64,000 nucleotides of DNA from Phragmites australis (Eukaryota; Streptophyta; Magnoliopsida; Poales; Poaceae), in NCBI RefSeq assembly GCF_958298935.1, contig NC_084924.1, positions 2,976,001-3,040,000 on the forward strand, read 5' to 3'. This document shows positions 1-12,675 of the stretch, in pieces; position 1 is the first letter of the stretch; each line of letters starts with the position of its first letter. A model generated the notes under the pieces. That model was not told the origin of the DNA and ran no database searches. It was given only the letters and a program-made list of their open reading frames with translations. The translations under genes were made by a program, and so were the position numbers.

Positions 1-420
1 AATGATATTATTTTGTAGTAGTGAGAACATATTTACGGTGGCTTTCCAAACCTGCGCGGATGGCTTCATGGTAACCAACCTGTGTCAGAACTTCACGTGC
101 GATCCACTGCGCAAAGGCAGGGTTCAGCACCTTGATCGAAGCATCTCCTGAAGCTCCTATTTTGTCGCCCAGCACCTGGACCGGCGCAGCTTCTGGTGCT
201 CCTGTTTTGTCGCCCAGCACATCTGAACAACCAGCAGCGGCAGACACGCTGATTTCTCTGGGCGGAGCAACGTCGGTGCCGTCGAGTAGCTAGCTCTTCC
301 GGCAGTGCGCCTCGCACCGCCGGCAGCACCTGCGCCCTCCAGAGCTGGTAGTTACTCCTTGTCAACTTCTCGGTCACCCGGGTGGCCGAGGGAAGAAGCC
401 ATGGCGAGCCCGGACACAGA
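1..420 (-). pseudogene. Ty1/copia Gag N-terminal remnant, frameshifted
   Basis: Read on the minus strand, the segment from 377 downward gives KLTRSNYQLWRAQVLPAVRG, the usual opening of grass copia Gag proteins (DUF4219/UBN2 type). About 150 bases later the matching continuation (NPAFAQWIAREVLTQVGYHE) lies in a different frame (8-247), so the coding region has an indel. Between the two is a small in-place repeat of a LGDKTGAPEAAPVQ-like phrase. The window edge cuts the element, and no LTR is visible here. Gag would package element RNA; this copy is not functional as read. Confidence 0.6.
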
Positions 421-1709
421 AGAGATGGAGTTGTCGCCAGCCATAGATGAGTTTTAGAGGAGAGTTCCTGGTACCATGCGAAAGCTAGCTAGGCTAGGAA
501 GCCTTCTCACCTCTCTCGAGGCGCGGGAGTTTATTATATAGCCAGCCGAATATCTGGCAGATGTACGTATATCGATGCAAGCCCGATCAGGTTACAAAGA
601 GTTGGCCGTATCACAACCGATAGCAGGCTTAGCAGCCATGTGCATTTGAACCGGACTCCAATTCTACCTGTATACATACACGCATTCAAGCTAGCCGAAC
701 CTTAACAAACTATATATCTCTAACACTTCGCCCTGCATTCAAGCGTGATCTTTTTCGTCGGTTAGATGCAGAAAAAAAAAATCGAGATACAAACACAGGC
801 TGAGACGGGAGCTCGCATAAAGAAAACCACGAAACGGAGGTTTGTACCTTCCGCTCGAACCAAAGGTCGGAGCCACGGATTTCAATTTCGTTTTATAATT
901 TTTTTCACCAGAGAAAAAATCGAAATTCGTGAAATTTGAACGTGTCAGTGATTTTTTTTCAAAATTATATATTTTGTTCTCAAATTTTCGAATTTCAGCA
1001 AAATTTTAATCCCTTTTGGAGGATCCCATTCCCGTATCACCTCATGTGTCATGGACCGTGCCAACTCGTAGCTTCGAATTGTTGTCGGGTGACTATCCAT
1101 CCGTTCGCGCACGCATATGGATGAATCTGGTAACAATATGCTCCCACTCGACACGAGCCCTCGTGACGCACCAGATAGGAGGCAACCGGAATTTCAATTT
1201 TGTTTTTATAATTTTCGTTATTTTTCATACTATGCTACGTAAGTCTCATATACCAGTGAAAAGAATTCGAAACTACATATTTCGTTTTCTTCAAAATTCG
1301 TAAAATTTCACCAAAATTAATCCCCGAGACAAAAAAAAAGGCCAATAAACCGCCGAACCGAACCAACCGACCGAACCTACCCAGTCCACTCCAGCACTCC
1401 TTTGCACACGTCAAAACCGCAGCCAGGAGGGACAGGGAGCGCAGCGCGCCCACAGAAACCTCCGCTTCCCCAGGCAGCAAGCTCCCTGTTGGGCTGGATA
1501 CGACTCACCCCGTCGCCTCCTGTGTTTCCATTCCATTCCCATTCCGGTGGGCGCCGCCGCGGCACCGCAATCCCGGAGGCCGCGACACCGACACCATCTC
1601 GTAGCTCTCGTGAGTCGTTGCAAACTCATAAAAGCGAGAGACCGACCGACGCCGCGCTTCATGACCGCGCCACCTCCGCCGTGCAGCGACCCTCTCCCCG
1701 TCCCCATCC
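421..1709. other. Intergenic: diverged AT-rich direct repeat, then P4H 5' flank
   Basis: No gene is supported. Two diverged copies of an AT-rich segment lie in direct orientation at about 880-1012 and 1192-1322. Both start with a TTTCAATTT.GTTTT.ATAATTTT phrase and end in AAATTTCA.C.AAA...TTAATCCC. From about 1370 the base composition becomes C-rich and leads into the prolyl 4-hydroxylase start, so 1370-1709 is probably its promoter and 5' leader. Confidence 0.5.
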
Positions 1710-3855
1710 ATGGCGCCGCCGCTCGTCCTGCTCCTCCTCGTCGCCGCCCTCGCGCTCTGCCCGGCTCCCTCCCACGGCGGCGGCTTCTACGACCCGGCGC
1801 GCGTCACCCAGCTCTCCTGGCGCCCAAGGTTCTGTGGTCCCCTCATGGTGTCTCTGCTTCCGTGTTTCTTGGTGTTTCGCGATCTGCGTCTGACAGGCGA
1901 GGCTCGTCTTTTGCGCTCTCGCAGGGCGTTCCTGTACAGCGGCTTCCTCTCGGACGAGGAGTGCGACCACCTCATCAAGCTGGTGAGTTGCTCATCGATT
2001 CGTTCTGCCGCCGCCGTTGTGGCTTCGTGGTGGTGAGGAGACGCTCACAGAGTTCCTTTTGTTTCTGTTGGGTTTGTGGTGGGATTAGGCCAAGGGGGGG
2101 ATGGAGAAGTCGATGGTGGCGGACAACGACTCCGGGAAGAGCGTCATGAGCCAGGTGCGCACCAGCTCCGGCACCTTCTTGGAGAAGCACTTGGTAAGAA
2201 TCTGCGACGTGATTTTCTTCTTTCGCAGCGCCACTAGTTGATTTGTTGTTGCATTTGTGATTGTGTTAATTCCTTCGTGCTCTCTGCACTTCGGCATTGC
2301 TAAATGTACCTGCGTTTCGTTCAAAAAAAAAAGTACATGCGTTGGCATGATAGATGATCATTCAGGGACAAAGTGCGCAAGGAATCTTTGTTTTTGGCTA
2401 TCGGTGAATAATGTACTAGTGAACTGCTGATTTAGTGTGTACGAAATAGTTGCTTATGTTTATGGGGAAGTTTGCTAGATCTAGCTCATGGCTCAAGGTT
2501 TTGCTAGATTTGGCTCATGGATCAAGTGAGCAAGGAATCTTTGTTTGTGGCCTGTCACTTCTTCCTTGAGATTAAATGATGTTAACTGAGTATTATTTCT
2601 CTTAGTATATACAAAAACCGGTGAATTAGTTCAGTATGGACAAAGCCCCTTCCCTTAAAGAGAACAAAGTAGCTATATCTGAGTGAATTGATCATTCTGG
2701 CATTGGCATGTCATACATTTGTCTAGTGCAATCTATGAAATGACCATTTAAACATGGTGTATACAGCTAGAGATGCATTTGTCTCTATGCCCTTATGACT
2801 GTTCCTTCAACCGGTGATTCCTGCATTTTGCATAAGCATAACCTATGAGTCAAACAACTTGAAATTAGAGCACTGATGTGCTTTTTGTTGATCCATTCAA
2901 GGATGAAATTGTCATTGCGATCGAGAACCGTGTAGCTGCTTGGACATTTCTTCCTGAAGGTAATTTGCGTTAGGTTCATTTTCCTGTCGGAGCTAGATGG
3001 ACACTTCCTAACGTCTACTCTATTTCTGGTTCAGAAAATGCTGAGTCAATTCAGGTTCTGCGCTATGAAATTGGTCAGAAGTATGATGCCCACTTTGATT
3101 ATTTTCATGACAAAAACAACGTGAAGCGTGGTGGTCACCGGGTTGCCACTGTGCTTATGTATCTGACAGATGTCAAGAAGGGTGGAGAGACTGTATTTCC
3201 AAATGCTGAGGTATACACTAAGTTCGGAGATTACTACATTTTACTGTTTGTCCATTAAAAGAGATTTCCTCAGTCAGGAACTTATAGTCATCTGGTGCAT
3301 ATATTGCTTGCAGGGAGGCCATTTACAACACAAGGACGAAACTTGGTCAGATTGTGCAAAATCCGGCCTGGCAGGTGTCCTTCAGCATCTTACATGTCAA
3401 AAGGAATATTTTTCTTTAGTAACCTACCTCTATCGACAATGACCTTTTCTTAACGAAATAAAAAATGGTGGTTTACTTAAATAGTGGCAAGCCCATTTTC
3501 GCATCTGCATTGTCCTGTAACAAGGGTGTGCTCTCTGTCTCTTGCAGTGAAGCCAAAAAAAGGAGACGCACTACTGTTCTTCAGTCTTCATGTCAATGCA
3601 ACAACTGATCCAGCTAGCCTTCATGGGAGCTGCCCTGTAATTGAGGGTGAGAAATGGTCTGCCACGAAATGGATTCATGTCCGATCATTCGATAATCCTC
3701 CAAATGTAAGGACGGATGTGCCTTGTTCCGACGACAATGAGCTCTGTCCTAGATGGGCTGCTATTGGGGAGTGTTACAGGAACCCAACATACATGGTGGG
3801 CACCAAGGATACTCTCGGATTTTGCCGCAAAAGTTGCGGGGTCTGTGATGCCTAA
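1710..3855 (+). CDS. Prolyl 4-hydroxylase with C-terminal ShK domain
   Basis: Exons by GT-AG and frame: 1710-1828, 1925-1982, 2089-2193, 2902-2959, 3035-3210, 3314-3374 and 3548-3855, giving 294 residues. Residues 1-22 are a hydrophobic signal or anchor, so the product enters the ER/Golgi. The 2-oxoglutarate/Fe(II) dioxygenase core follows, with the metal ligands visible as HFD (His133, Asp135) and a distal His near 218 (SLHGSCPV). The 2-oxoglutarate-binding Lys is near 228 (GEKWSATKW). The C-terminus, about residues 252-294, is a six-cysteine ShKT domain ending CRKSCGVC. The family hydroxylates proline in cell-wall glycoproteins such as extensins and AGPs. The start is the first ATG, in good context, directly before the signal peptide. 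All core residues are present and nothing looks broken. The substrate is inferred from the family. Confidence 0.92.
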
Positions 3856-6800
3856 AATCGCCCTGCAATCTGAATGTGCTGTGGGGTGTTAGGCCGTTAG
3901 TATGGGAGTACTCCTTTTTATACGACCTGTAGTTTGACCTTTATATAAAGTAACGAAATTTTGGTCAGTATTAGGGCTGCGTAAACTTGTGCTACTCTAC
4001 AGCCGTTGCTGTGTGTTTGTTCATGTGTTACTGGCCGCAGGGGCGGAGAGGGGGAGGGGGGGGGGGGGGGGAAGGCTTGGCTCCCCTAACAAATAGAGAG
4101 ACCCTATTAATTACATGTTTTAGGACTCATTAATTAACATGACTATTATAATCTCTGATTCTTTATAGAACTATGTTTTAGAATTAGATACTAATCACAT
4201 GCCTCAGGCCCATTAATTAACATGGCTATCCTATCCTAATCTCTAATTTTTGTATGGAATTATGCTTTAAAATTAGATTAATCGGGTAGAGGTAAGGCTA
4301 ATCAGGTAAGAGTAGGGCTAATTATATTCCCTTCCAGTCAAAAGTATGGAACTATATATTCTTTAGTTATGATGGTGAATTGAAGATGTCATGAAAAATC
4401 TAATTATTTTATTTTTCAATTTTCAATATGTTTTGATAGCCTTTTAGGTGTTGACTTGTTTAGCTATAATGAAGATGTTAAGGATGATCATAGTTTTTAT
4501 AAGCCAGTGGTTTGAAGTTCTGTTTGTGCTGAAAATTCTAATGCAATTATTGATCAAGCTATTGAACGTATTAATGTGCAAGCTCCTAATCAGAATACTT
4601 GTGCACTGTCATATGATCAAAAATCAAGAATTATAACTATATTAATAAACTCTGTCATGTCATACTTCTTATATGTTATCAGTATTGGCGAGTTGGGCCT
4701 TGATGTCCGATTCTTTACTTCCCCCTTGACCGGTTGTTAAGGTTAATTTCTGATAATTGATTTTAGTTGTACCGATCAATAGACACGTGAACGGTGTTTG
4801 CGGTGTGCATATGTTTGTGATGAACTAAAGAACACCTGGATTATTCAGGTTCAGTTCTTCAATAACAGTCATACGTTTTATGTATTTTGTTATCAATATT
4901 TGTGAACTAGTTACAGATGAGTTTTTTTTGTCTCATGCTCTTTCCCTCTTTATAAACTAGGTCCTCTTCTTTTTATATACTAGAAAGAAGGAGAACTTAT
5001 AAATAGTTCATATTTACCAGATTCATATCTGATTAGATATTCTACTCATAGATTATTATCATGAAGAACCAGGTGAACCTGACTTATCTTGAGAGCTCTA
5101 CTTATCCGTTACATTCATGGAACATCGTCGCACCTGCCTCCCCTGGTCGTCCAGCATGTCCCATTATCGTGCGTCGTAAGTTCGTCTGCCAAGCCATCCG
5201 GCCCCTATGCTCCATGAGTCTACCGCAAAATCATCCATTTGTTCGATCATTCTGCAGATCTTATCTCATCCATCGTGTGGCGCAAGTCGGTCCGTAACAT
5301 CCCATTTCGTAGCAATTAATGCTATGAGACAGAGTGTTGCATATCTGCGCTGACCACGACTTTGTTCGCTGGAGGAGGTGCTTTGGAAAGGAAAACACTT
5401 GAATGGACACTAATAAATGTGATTTAGACAAATTAGGTATGAGCGTCCCGCGACCACCAATAGCTGATCACTAGACTATATTATATCGCAAGGAGGCTGA
5501 ACGCGTAAGCCTTGAGTTAGTCGTGCGAGCCAAGGGTTGATCGCTCGACGGGCTAGGGTTCAGAAAAAAAAAACCCTATCAGTCATCATATTTCTCATGG
5601 GGTCCATTAGCCAGAATGTCCCCTTACTCGGCACTCCGATAGTAGCCCTTAAACTTTTTCGTGGTCGTGGTCAGGTCTGATCGCACCTACTTGGGCTTCG
5701 TGGGTACATAGTTCATCCAGAGAGTGGTCGTTGATGCTGTTTAGCTTTTAGATTTTTTTACTCTGAACTTCACGTCACGTGGGAAAGTTAAGCGTCCTGG
5801 AAAAAAAAAGAAACATTGATTGTCGTTGGGCTTGAGGGACTTGGTTTCACATGCACGTCCCCTTGGATTTCGAGTGGTTTGGATGTCGTGTCGATTAAGG
5901 TTCGTCGGTACTTTCGAGAGTAAGGAAATTAAAATAACCATATAGCATGTTGGTCGCTAGATCCTATAGTGGCTATCGAGCGTTGTCGCGTGCAATAGTT
6001 AGAAAGCTAATCTAATGTGGGTTCGTTGGTTGTCGTGAAATTCTGCAAAACAGAGAGTCTGATCTTTTTTTAAAAAAAAATTACAAGTTATATTTCGCGT
6101 TCATCTGAAAGTTCCTACAAAATAGAGAAACTGCCGATTCAGAAGACACACAAATCAATCTACAGACTAGTTCTTTTCTTTTCATCTACTTTTCGCATCT
6201 AGGTTTAAAGTGAAGTAGTTATGCTTTGCTAGTTTGACTGTAAACCTGCTGCGTGCTTTTGCAAGATTAGGATAGCTATCATTTGTTGTTCTTGTTTGTA
6301 AAACAAGCCGATTCTTCACCGTAATTAAAGAATTATCTATTTTAGTTCATTTAAAAACTAATCGTACGCTTCTACAAAAGTAAAGCAATCTGATTATTTG
6401 CAACATAGTATGTTGATTTTTGAAGTCAACACGCTTCTTCAGCATTTTCATCTCCAAACATTCCTTCAGCAATGGCCGGCGGCAAAGCAGGCCCGTGATG
6501 GAGTTCATTGTGAAGGTAATACAAAGTAACTTGAGGGGTCTCTGTGCAAATATGCTTGAGGCTTCTATGCCACCTCGATCTGGGTCGAACGGTTAAGAGA
6601 ACTCCTGCTGCCGCTCGCCCCGAGGGACGTGTTTCGCCGCTGACATCGAGGCCCACATCACGTGGGCCCTTCCTGTCGGCGTGTCAGCCAGGTTGCAGGA
6701 ACGGCTGCTACTCTTCCCCTCCGCTCACCACCGCTGCCGTCGTTCGCCGGAGCTCCCTGCCGCTGGCGATGCGTCGGCGGCTGCAACACTCCAACCTACA

Positions 6801-7299
6801 GGTGCATGTCTGGTTTGATTTCCGTATCAAGACAAAAAATTGATTCTAGGGGTGATTCTTTTTCCAATCTGAATTTTATGCTAGGGGTGCGAGTCTGAAA
6901 CTCTGAACCTAAGGATGCTTATTCTTTTTCTTTTTGAATGCGCACAAAAGAGCCGGCTGGTAAGAGCATAAATAATGCTAAGTGCTTATGGTTAAATGTT
7001 TAAGAAAATAGACGGTTAAATAAATAGATAAGAATTATAATTTTCAATAAAAATAAAGACTATATGTGCTTAAATATGGTTAACTACCTTTTTAGCACTA
7101 ATATAAGCAATACTTAAGTACATTATCCTTCGTCTAAACACTTATGCAAACGCAGTTTAGAAAAAAAAAACACCTCTCTAAGTAATAATGTTTGGACAGA
7201 GCTAATTTTGACAGTGGACTAAGAAATCCATGCCGCTTGCTTGCAGTCTTCTCTGGAGCAATCTGAAATGTCTAAATTCCTTCGGTCTGAAATGAGATA
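3856..7299. other. Intergenic, repeat-derived; no gene recognised
   Basis: The P4H 3' UTR probably ends near 3960. A run of about 17 G at 4050-4070 sits in a GGGGCGGAG...CTTGGCTCCCC context that looks like a transposon terminus. At 4448-4640 a short open stretch (phrase DLFSYNEDVKDDHSFYKPVV, then a stop) is not recognised. 5040-5300 and 6544-6900 hold short open frames without family features. 6960-7140 is AT-rich with TTAAGTGCTTA-like words at both ends. Confidence 0.4.
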
Positions 7300-8110
7300 G
7301 TGACCGTCATGCAATTGATCGCGTCCCTTCCACAAGAACGCCCGCCACCGCTTGTCGATCGCCTTGATCACTCACCGTGGGACGTACAGCGCCATGAGCT
7401 AATAGATTGGAATAGCTGTGAGCACCGTCTTTACTAGGACGGCCCGGCCTGCCAGGTGCAGCAGGGACGCCTTTCACCCCGGCAGCTAATCCGCAAGCCT
7501 GTCGGTGATCGGCCGCAGTGCGGCTGCTTTGGTCAGCTTCCGCACCAGCAATTGCAGTCCCAAGTACTTGCATGGGAAGTCGACGATGGCGCATGGCATG
7601 GAGCCGACGCGCGCGACGTCAACATCCTCGAGGTTGTAGAGCACTTTTGAATGTTCGTTGGCAGCCTGGCCGGACACCGCGCCAAATCGTGACAAAATCT
7701 CATGGATCACCACAAGGTTGCCGGGCACCGGCTTGATGAACAAGACCACATCTTCCGCGTAAAGCGAGACCCTGCGGTTGATTGGCCGAGTGGAGAGTGG
7801 TTGCAGCTGCCTGCCATCCCTCGCCTTGGCCTTGGCGAACAGCACACCCATGACCAGGATGAAGAGCATCGGCGAGAGCGGATTGCCATGCCGCAGCGCA
7901 GACCACGCCGGTGATGGATGGCCTCCCCCGGCTCCATATTCAGTAAGACCCGCGTGGACGTTGTTGCAAGAAGATTGCGCAACGTATCGCGCCAACCTCT
8001 CCCAAAACCAAGGCGCGAAAGGATCTCGAGGAGCAAGTTCCACGAAATTGAATCGATATGTTTGGGTTTTAACAGAAGCACACCAACATTGAAAAGCCAA
8101 AAGCAAAATC
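7300..8110 (-). pseudogene. L1-type LINE reverse-transcriptase fragment
   Basis: Read from high to low coordinate on the minus strand, the segment gives reverse transcriptase blocks spread over at least three frames. In order they are DSISWNLLLEILSRLGFG, a degraded QGDPLSP block (RHGNPLSPMLFILVMGVLFA), the catalytic block RVSLYAEDVVLFI, FPCKYLGLQLLVRKLTK, and downstream a LAGRA..VKT and RWRAFLWKG block near 7310-7440. The catalytic YADD is YAED here. Multiple frameshifts make it a dead 5'-truncated copy. It is only distantly similar to the complete LINE at 57.8-63.5 kb, so it represents a different family or age. Confidence 0.75.
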
Positions 8111-9667
8111 AACACATAAAAGCACGATGTTTTTTCACAAGGCTCGGACCCTCGGGGCATGACTATGAATATTACTCCACATATGTTATTCTGTTGTCAT
8201 CACGAGGTTACACAGGTGGTGTGCAATATTTATAAATCCGGAAATAAAAATCTGACTACAACTCTATCTTTAATCTCTTACAATAATAACTCTTTGTACA
8301 CATATTTGACACATATACAAACACAATATCTAGATTTAAGAGGAGCCGCGGTTCCTTCTGCTGATGCAAGGCTTACAAAAACTGTGGATCAAAAGTTCAC
8401 CTTGTTGGGCAGTGAAATAAGGCCTGGTTACACAATGACAATTTGGATTATTTTCGTATTTTTTTATACGGTTGGTGTGTCATCTTTGTGGCTATATACT
8501 TATATCTGTGTTTACCGCGAATGGAGATGCTGTAATCTATGATTTACTGCTGCAGAGCTCTCAAGTGTCATGCTGGCATAAAACTGTCTGTTGCTGCTTT
8601 ACCATTTTGTTGTCTTGCTTCACAGTGGATTTAAGGACAGCGACCTTGTCAGCCTGTCTCAAAAATAACCAACTTCTTTGGCCCTTTCCACAATATAGAA
8701 GCTCTTTGGTCTCAGTCTCCTGCCTCACAGGCTTACTCTGCCAAAGAACCTCTGCCTCCTGCAGAAGAGTATTATTATTTAGCCAGTCAGTTGATTCCAT
8801 ATGTAGGGGCATCAGCATGAAGCAATCCAACAAATCTGATTACATTCATACAGATAATATTTGAAATGAATGGACTGTAGTGAGTGTGTTCAGAATGCCA
8901 TTTCAAAGGGAATTTATCAGAGAATCAGAACCATAATTTTGGTTTGGGAAGGTACATTTCTATGTAAGTAATACCTCACCAATTCGTTTCACCCAATAAA
9001 AGGATTGTGACACATCACCTGAAAGCGATGTTTATTTCTTCTGGGTGCTGCTCGCTTTGGAGCTGCTTTTGAACCTCACTTTACCAGGGCAATCTCTCAT
9101 GTGTCATGCCCTCTCCTAGAATTACTCAAAGATGAATTCTTTCCATTTCTTTTACACATATAACTTGGATTATTTCCAATATGAATGTACTTGAGGGAGA
9201 ATAGGGACAGCCTTAAGGATCAGTAGCAGTGCCTCTCAAAACTTTTCTTTTGTTCACTGTCTTTCCCTCTCTTCACAAGAACAAACAAGGAATTAAAAGG
9301 GAAAGGAAAGAAAACAACACAACTCAAAAAGCAAAGTGCAAAAGCCAGCATGGCTCAGTTGCTTTGATTCTATTCTCCCCGCTCCATTAGGTCCTTCAAA
9401 AGCACAGCAGAATCAGCTAAAGCAAAAGAAACCCAGAACAAAACAAGAAGCAAGAATACCACAACAGCGACTGACACAAATCCTGCTGCTCTGCTACTTC
9501 CCTACATTATAATATGCAGTCACATTGTGCGTTGCATTTCCCATTTGTGCCACCCCCATGAGAAGTAGCTCTTAGAAGAGCAGCAGCAGCAGCAGCATAA
9601 GTGCTTGAAGGGAGGCAACAGAAGAGAGGAAGGAGGAGGCCACGCAATAACAAGACGCTGCACGGCA
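8111..9667. other. Intergenic and CLE gene 5' flank
   Basis: No coding region could be supported. The sequence is AT-rich, with no recognised transposon ends. The last 400 bases before the CLE start are purine-rich and are followed by a short CAG-type microsatellite (five GCA units near 9582-9597); this is likely promoter and leader. Confidence 0.35.
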
Positions 9668-10767
9668 ATGAGAAGTCCGGCCCGGTCCGTGAGGCGGGCA
9701 GCGGCGGCGGCATTGGCCTTCTTGTTTGGAGCTCTTGTGTTGATGTCACTGGTCATGGACGACGGCAAGAAACCGGCTCTGCCGGCGAGCGACGCGGCGA
9801 TCGGCGGGAGGAGGATGATGTCAAGAGCCGATGGAGGGCAGAGGACTTTGGAGGATTTCAAGGCTGATGACCCCTTCCAGGACAGCAAGAGGAGGGTGCC
9901 TAATGGTCCTGATCCTATCCACAACAGGTACTTTAATTTACAGTTTACTGCATTGCAAGCATGATTTGGTTTCTGAGTTGATCTTCTTCCCTTGCCATGA
10001 GCATTTGCCACTTCAGAAAAGCAGTTGTCATCTTTTTAGCAGTGCATAGCTCTTCACCCAGTTTGAAATAGTGGAATTCTAACGCTCATGGTACTTTCTC
10101 AGAAATTCTTAGTGTAGGCTGCATTATGGGAAGGGAATGCTCCTGTTTGACCAGCTTCTGCTGACTTGTAGTCTAAGGTGTATGTTTTGCAGTGTGTTCA
10201 ATACGTTGTGCAATAGCCACAAAAATGTCCATTTTTTTTCCAAACATAAAATCCATTTGCTTACTGTATGCTTCCATTTGCCATGCTTTCTTCAAGATTT
10301 TCATGTAGAATAGGCCAAGGAAAAAAAAAAGGCAAAACTAATAGTTACAGGAAAGAAATAAAATTGATGAAACCTGCACTAACTAATAAAAGGTAGGGAA
10401 AACAAAGAGAAGTGGATATGAGCAAATGATGTCACGCACTCCTTTTCCTCATCACACCCACATTCCCCTATGATGATATGCTAATCATTCAGCAAAAGCA
10501 TGTAGATAAGTCCTATTCCCCGAATAAGTAACATAGATGCACATATCATACTTGAAATCATTAGTCTAGATGCATGAAAGCAGTCAACAAAGCATGCCAC
10601 CATGGTTCATCAGGATAAACAACAGAAAGTCTAACGGTTTCAGTGTATCACCTGAAACACAAACTTCTCTATTCCTTCAGGCTTCTTCCTCTTTTAATCT
10701 GATTTTATTTCCTTCTGCGTTCTCTAGGGGAACTGGCGAGTCTGGACGATCGCCGGGCCGAGCATGA
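9668..10767 (+). CDS. CLE signalling peptide precursor (CLE25-like)
   Basis: Two exons, 9668-9927 and 10728-10767, encode 99 residues. The N-terminus is a basic then hydrophobic secretion signal (about residues 1-29), followed by a variable middle. The 12-residue CLE motif RRVPNGPDPIHN is at residues 75-86, with the expected Pro-Asn-Gly-Pro core and terminal His-Asn. The precursor is secreted and cut to a dodecapeptide that binds leucine-rich-repeat receptor kinases. The 800-base intron splits the Arg codon right after the motif (AG|G). The second exon adds only GTGESGRSPGRA and a stop. The upstream in-frame codon at 9605 is TTG, so 9668 is the first ATG. The match to CLE25-type motifs is by recognition; the receptor and role are not shown by the sequence. 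Confidence 0.85.
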
Positions 10768-12190
10768 TGGCGGCGCGGAAGCTTCCGAAGAGGCAACATG
10801 TGTGTGTGGAGCAGAGCAAACAGACGGTGCATTGCAAGAAGGGAGAGGAACAGACAAGAGGACACTGCATTGTGGTGGGTCTGGCTTGGATGTGGGGTGT
10901 AAACTAGGGGGAGGTCTTCTAAGCACTGCTATTTAAGACGGTTTTAAGCATGGAAACTTTAGCTTTTTGGCGAAACAAAGGCTATTCTACTAGTGGCGGT
11001 TTTTGTAAAGAGAGTAGTAAGTGTCAAGCTTCCCTCTCAGAAGTAAACAAGCATCAAAGATTCTTGGCAGGCAAAGGGATGTGGGCAAGAGCTCCTCTCT
11101 TTTTTTTTTTGGCAGCAATTGCTTTATACATATTAGTAGTACTTTGTTTTCTTTGAGGTGCTCATTCTTTTGCATTGTCACTGTATCAACTGCGGCAGCA
11201 TATCATAAATTTGCTAAAGGGATAACGGGTCTGGAAAGAACAATTTTTTCCCCTAGGCTTTGATCACTATCTTCCCATATGATGTGGAAAATCCTTTGTA
11301 GCTGGTGCCCTAAACATAAATTTCAAACTTACTTGTGAGACTTGTCTTCTGCCTGACTCTAGATTTAACCCAAAACATAAACCTTTTGCTTTAACATGCA
11401 ACAAACAAACAAAGGAGCAAGGTAAAAGGCAAAGGGAGAGAAGGGGTAAAGAGAAAGAGAAGAAACCCCAGCCTGCCAAAGTAGCAAGCATGTTTTTTCT
11501 CTTCTTTTGTTTCCTATCTCTCCCTCCGTTGTCCCTCATCTCTTTAACTTCTTTTCTTGTAACTTAGTAGTAGCTCTGAACAGCTAAAGTGGCCTTGGTT
11601 GAATTTTAAAGCAGACAGGGAGACTAGAGAGAGAGAAAGGGGAGATGCTGTGGTCAGAGCTGTTTCTCTGTGAAACCAAAAGATGAAGACTTGTGGGGGC
11701 TAACCTATTCTTTTTTTGACCAGTCATCTTGTGTCTTAGAACTGAAGATGTACTGCATTGTATGTATGGACTGCATTGTTCACTGCAAGTCTGTAACAGA
11801 TGCAGAGCAAAGTGGGGACAGAGATACATCCTATTCTTGTATGCCACCAGATACCCGGCCGCAGCATAGACCTGTTGCTCGTACTCTTTCTGATCCCAAG
11901 AACAGTGAGGCGAGCTAGCTGCCAATGTACTGTCTTTTGTATACTGTATTTCACTTACACCGAATCAACTGAAAGCTCAATCTCGGTGCATATATGCTAG
12001 GGCTAAAAGACTATCCATCCCATCTCCACTGATCTCGAATTCCAGATTGGTTGAAACAGGAAAGAATCTCTTGTAGCTCTAGTTGAGTGACATTTCATTC
12101 AAACAACGCATTTTCTGGGCATTGTGTACTGTATATATTATACTGAAGTTCGCATATCTTTGGTTCTGCTTGAACGCATTGAGCTTTAAA
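10768..12190. other. Intergenic: CLE 3' flank, no gene seen
   Basis: Short open frames on both strands lack any family feature. The part just after the CLE stop is probably 3' UTR. 11400-11700 is A/G-rich and low in complexity. No transposon ends were recognised. Confidence 0.35.
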
Positions 12191-12192
12191 AG

Positions 12193-12500
12193 AGATGCGT
12201 GGTTTTCAAGGAGGAGGTTGAGTGGTGTGCTCGTCTAGCTCTCTGACTGGATGCAGCTTTGCCAGACGCGGCAGACGTGATGTGCCCCCAAGATTGATTT
12301 TTGGTTGGGCTTCTGCAGCTAGATGTGGTGATAGGCTTGGGACTAACCGCCAGTCTCGCAGAGGCCGGCACAAGCTTCGACTCCGAGCCGAGGTGGGCCC
12401 CGACTTCTCAAAAAGACGTGGGTGTTTCAAGAAGATAGTCGAGTGGTGAGCTCTCGTCTGCCTCTGACCGGATCGAACTTCGCCAGGCGCGGCAGACGTA
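12193..12500. repeat. Imperfect direct repeat pair, about 90 bp units
   Basis: A unit at 12193-12280 recurs at 12409-12500. Shared blocks include TTTCAAG.AG, GAGTGGTG, CTCGTCT, GACTGGAT/GACCGGAT, and the closing GCCAG.CGCGGCAGACGT. The spacer (ACCGCCAGTCTCGCAGAGGC near 12347) has a distant relative at about 14045-14110. This may be a remnant of an unrecognised element. Confidence 0.5.
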
Positions 12501-12508
12501 CCTCTGAA

Positions 12509-12638
12509 CAGTGGCGGAGCCACATTCATGACCCCTCCGTCCAAAAGTATTAGCAAACCTGATGAACAGTAAATTATTGTAGCTCTGATGAATAGTAAAG
12601 AGACCTGCACCCCCTCTCCGACGCTGGCTTCGCCCCTG
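12509..12638. mobile_element. hAT-type MITE, 130 bp, with 8-bp target duplication
   Basis: Terminal inverted repeats start CAGTGGCGGAGCCAC on the left and, reverse-complemented, CAGGGGCGAAGCCAGC on the right. The direct repeat CCTCTGAA flanks both sides exactly (12501-12508 and 12639-12646), the 8-bp length expected of hAT transposition. There is no coding capacity. The element sits inside the tail of the 12.4-kb direct repeat. Confidence 0.8.
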
Positions 12639-12675
12639 CCTCTGAAGCCGAAATTTTCACGTGCCCATACGACTT

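Noticed and set aside
4045..4072. Long G run as a G-quadruplex element, with similar C runs at 21270, 34695 and 53120
   Set aside because: Single uninterrupted homopolymers in non-coding DNA are common and length-uncertain in assemblies; nothing nearby suggests function.
7300..8110. Part of the same LINE family as 57.8-63.5 kb
   Set aside because: The reverse-transcriptase blocks differ too much in sequence (for example YAEDVVLFI against FADDSLLFF) to be the same family.
9605..9667. Longer CLE precursor starting upstream
   Set aside because: The codon at 9605 is TTG, not ATG; the first ATG in frame is 9668 and starts directly before the hydrophobic signal.
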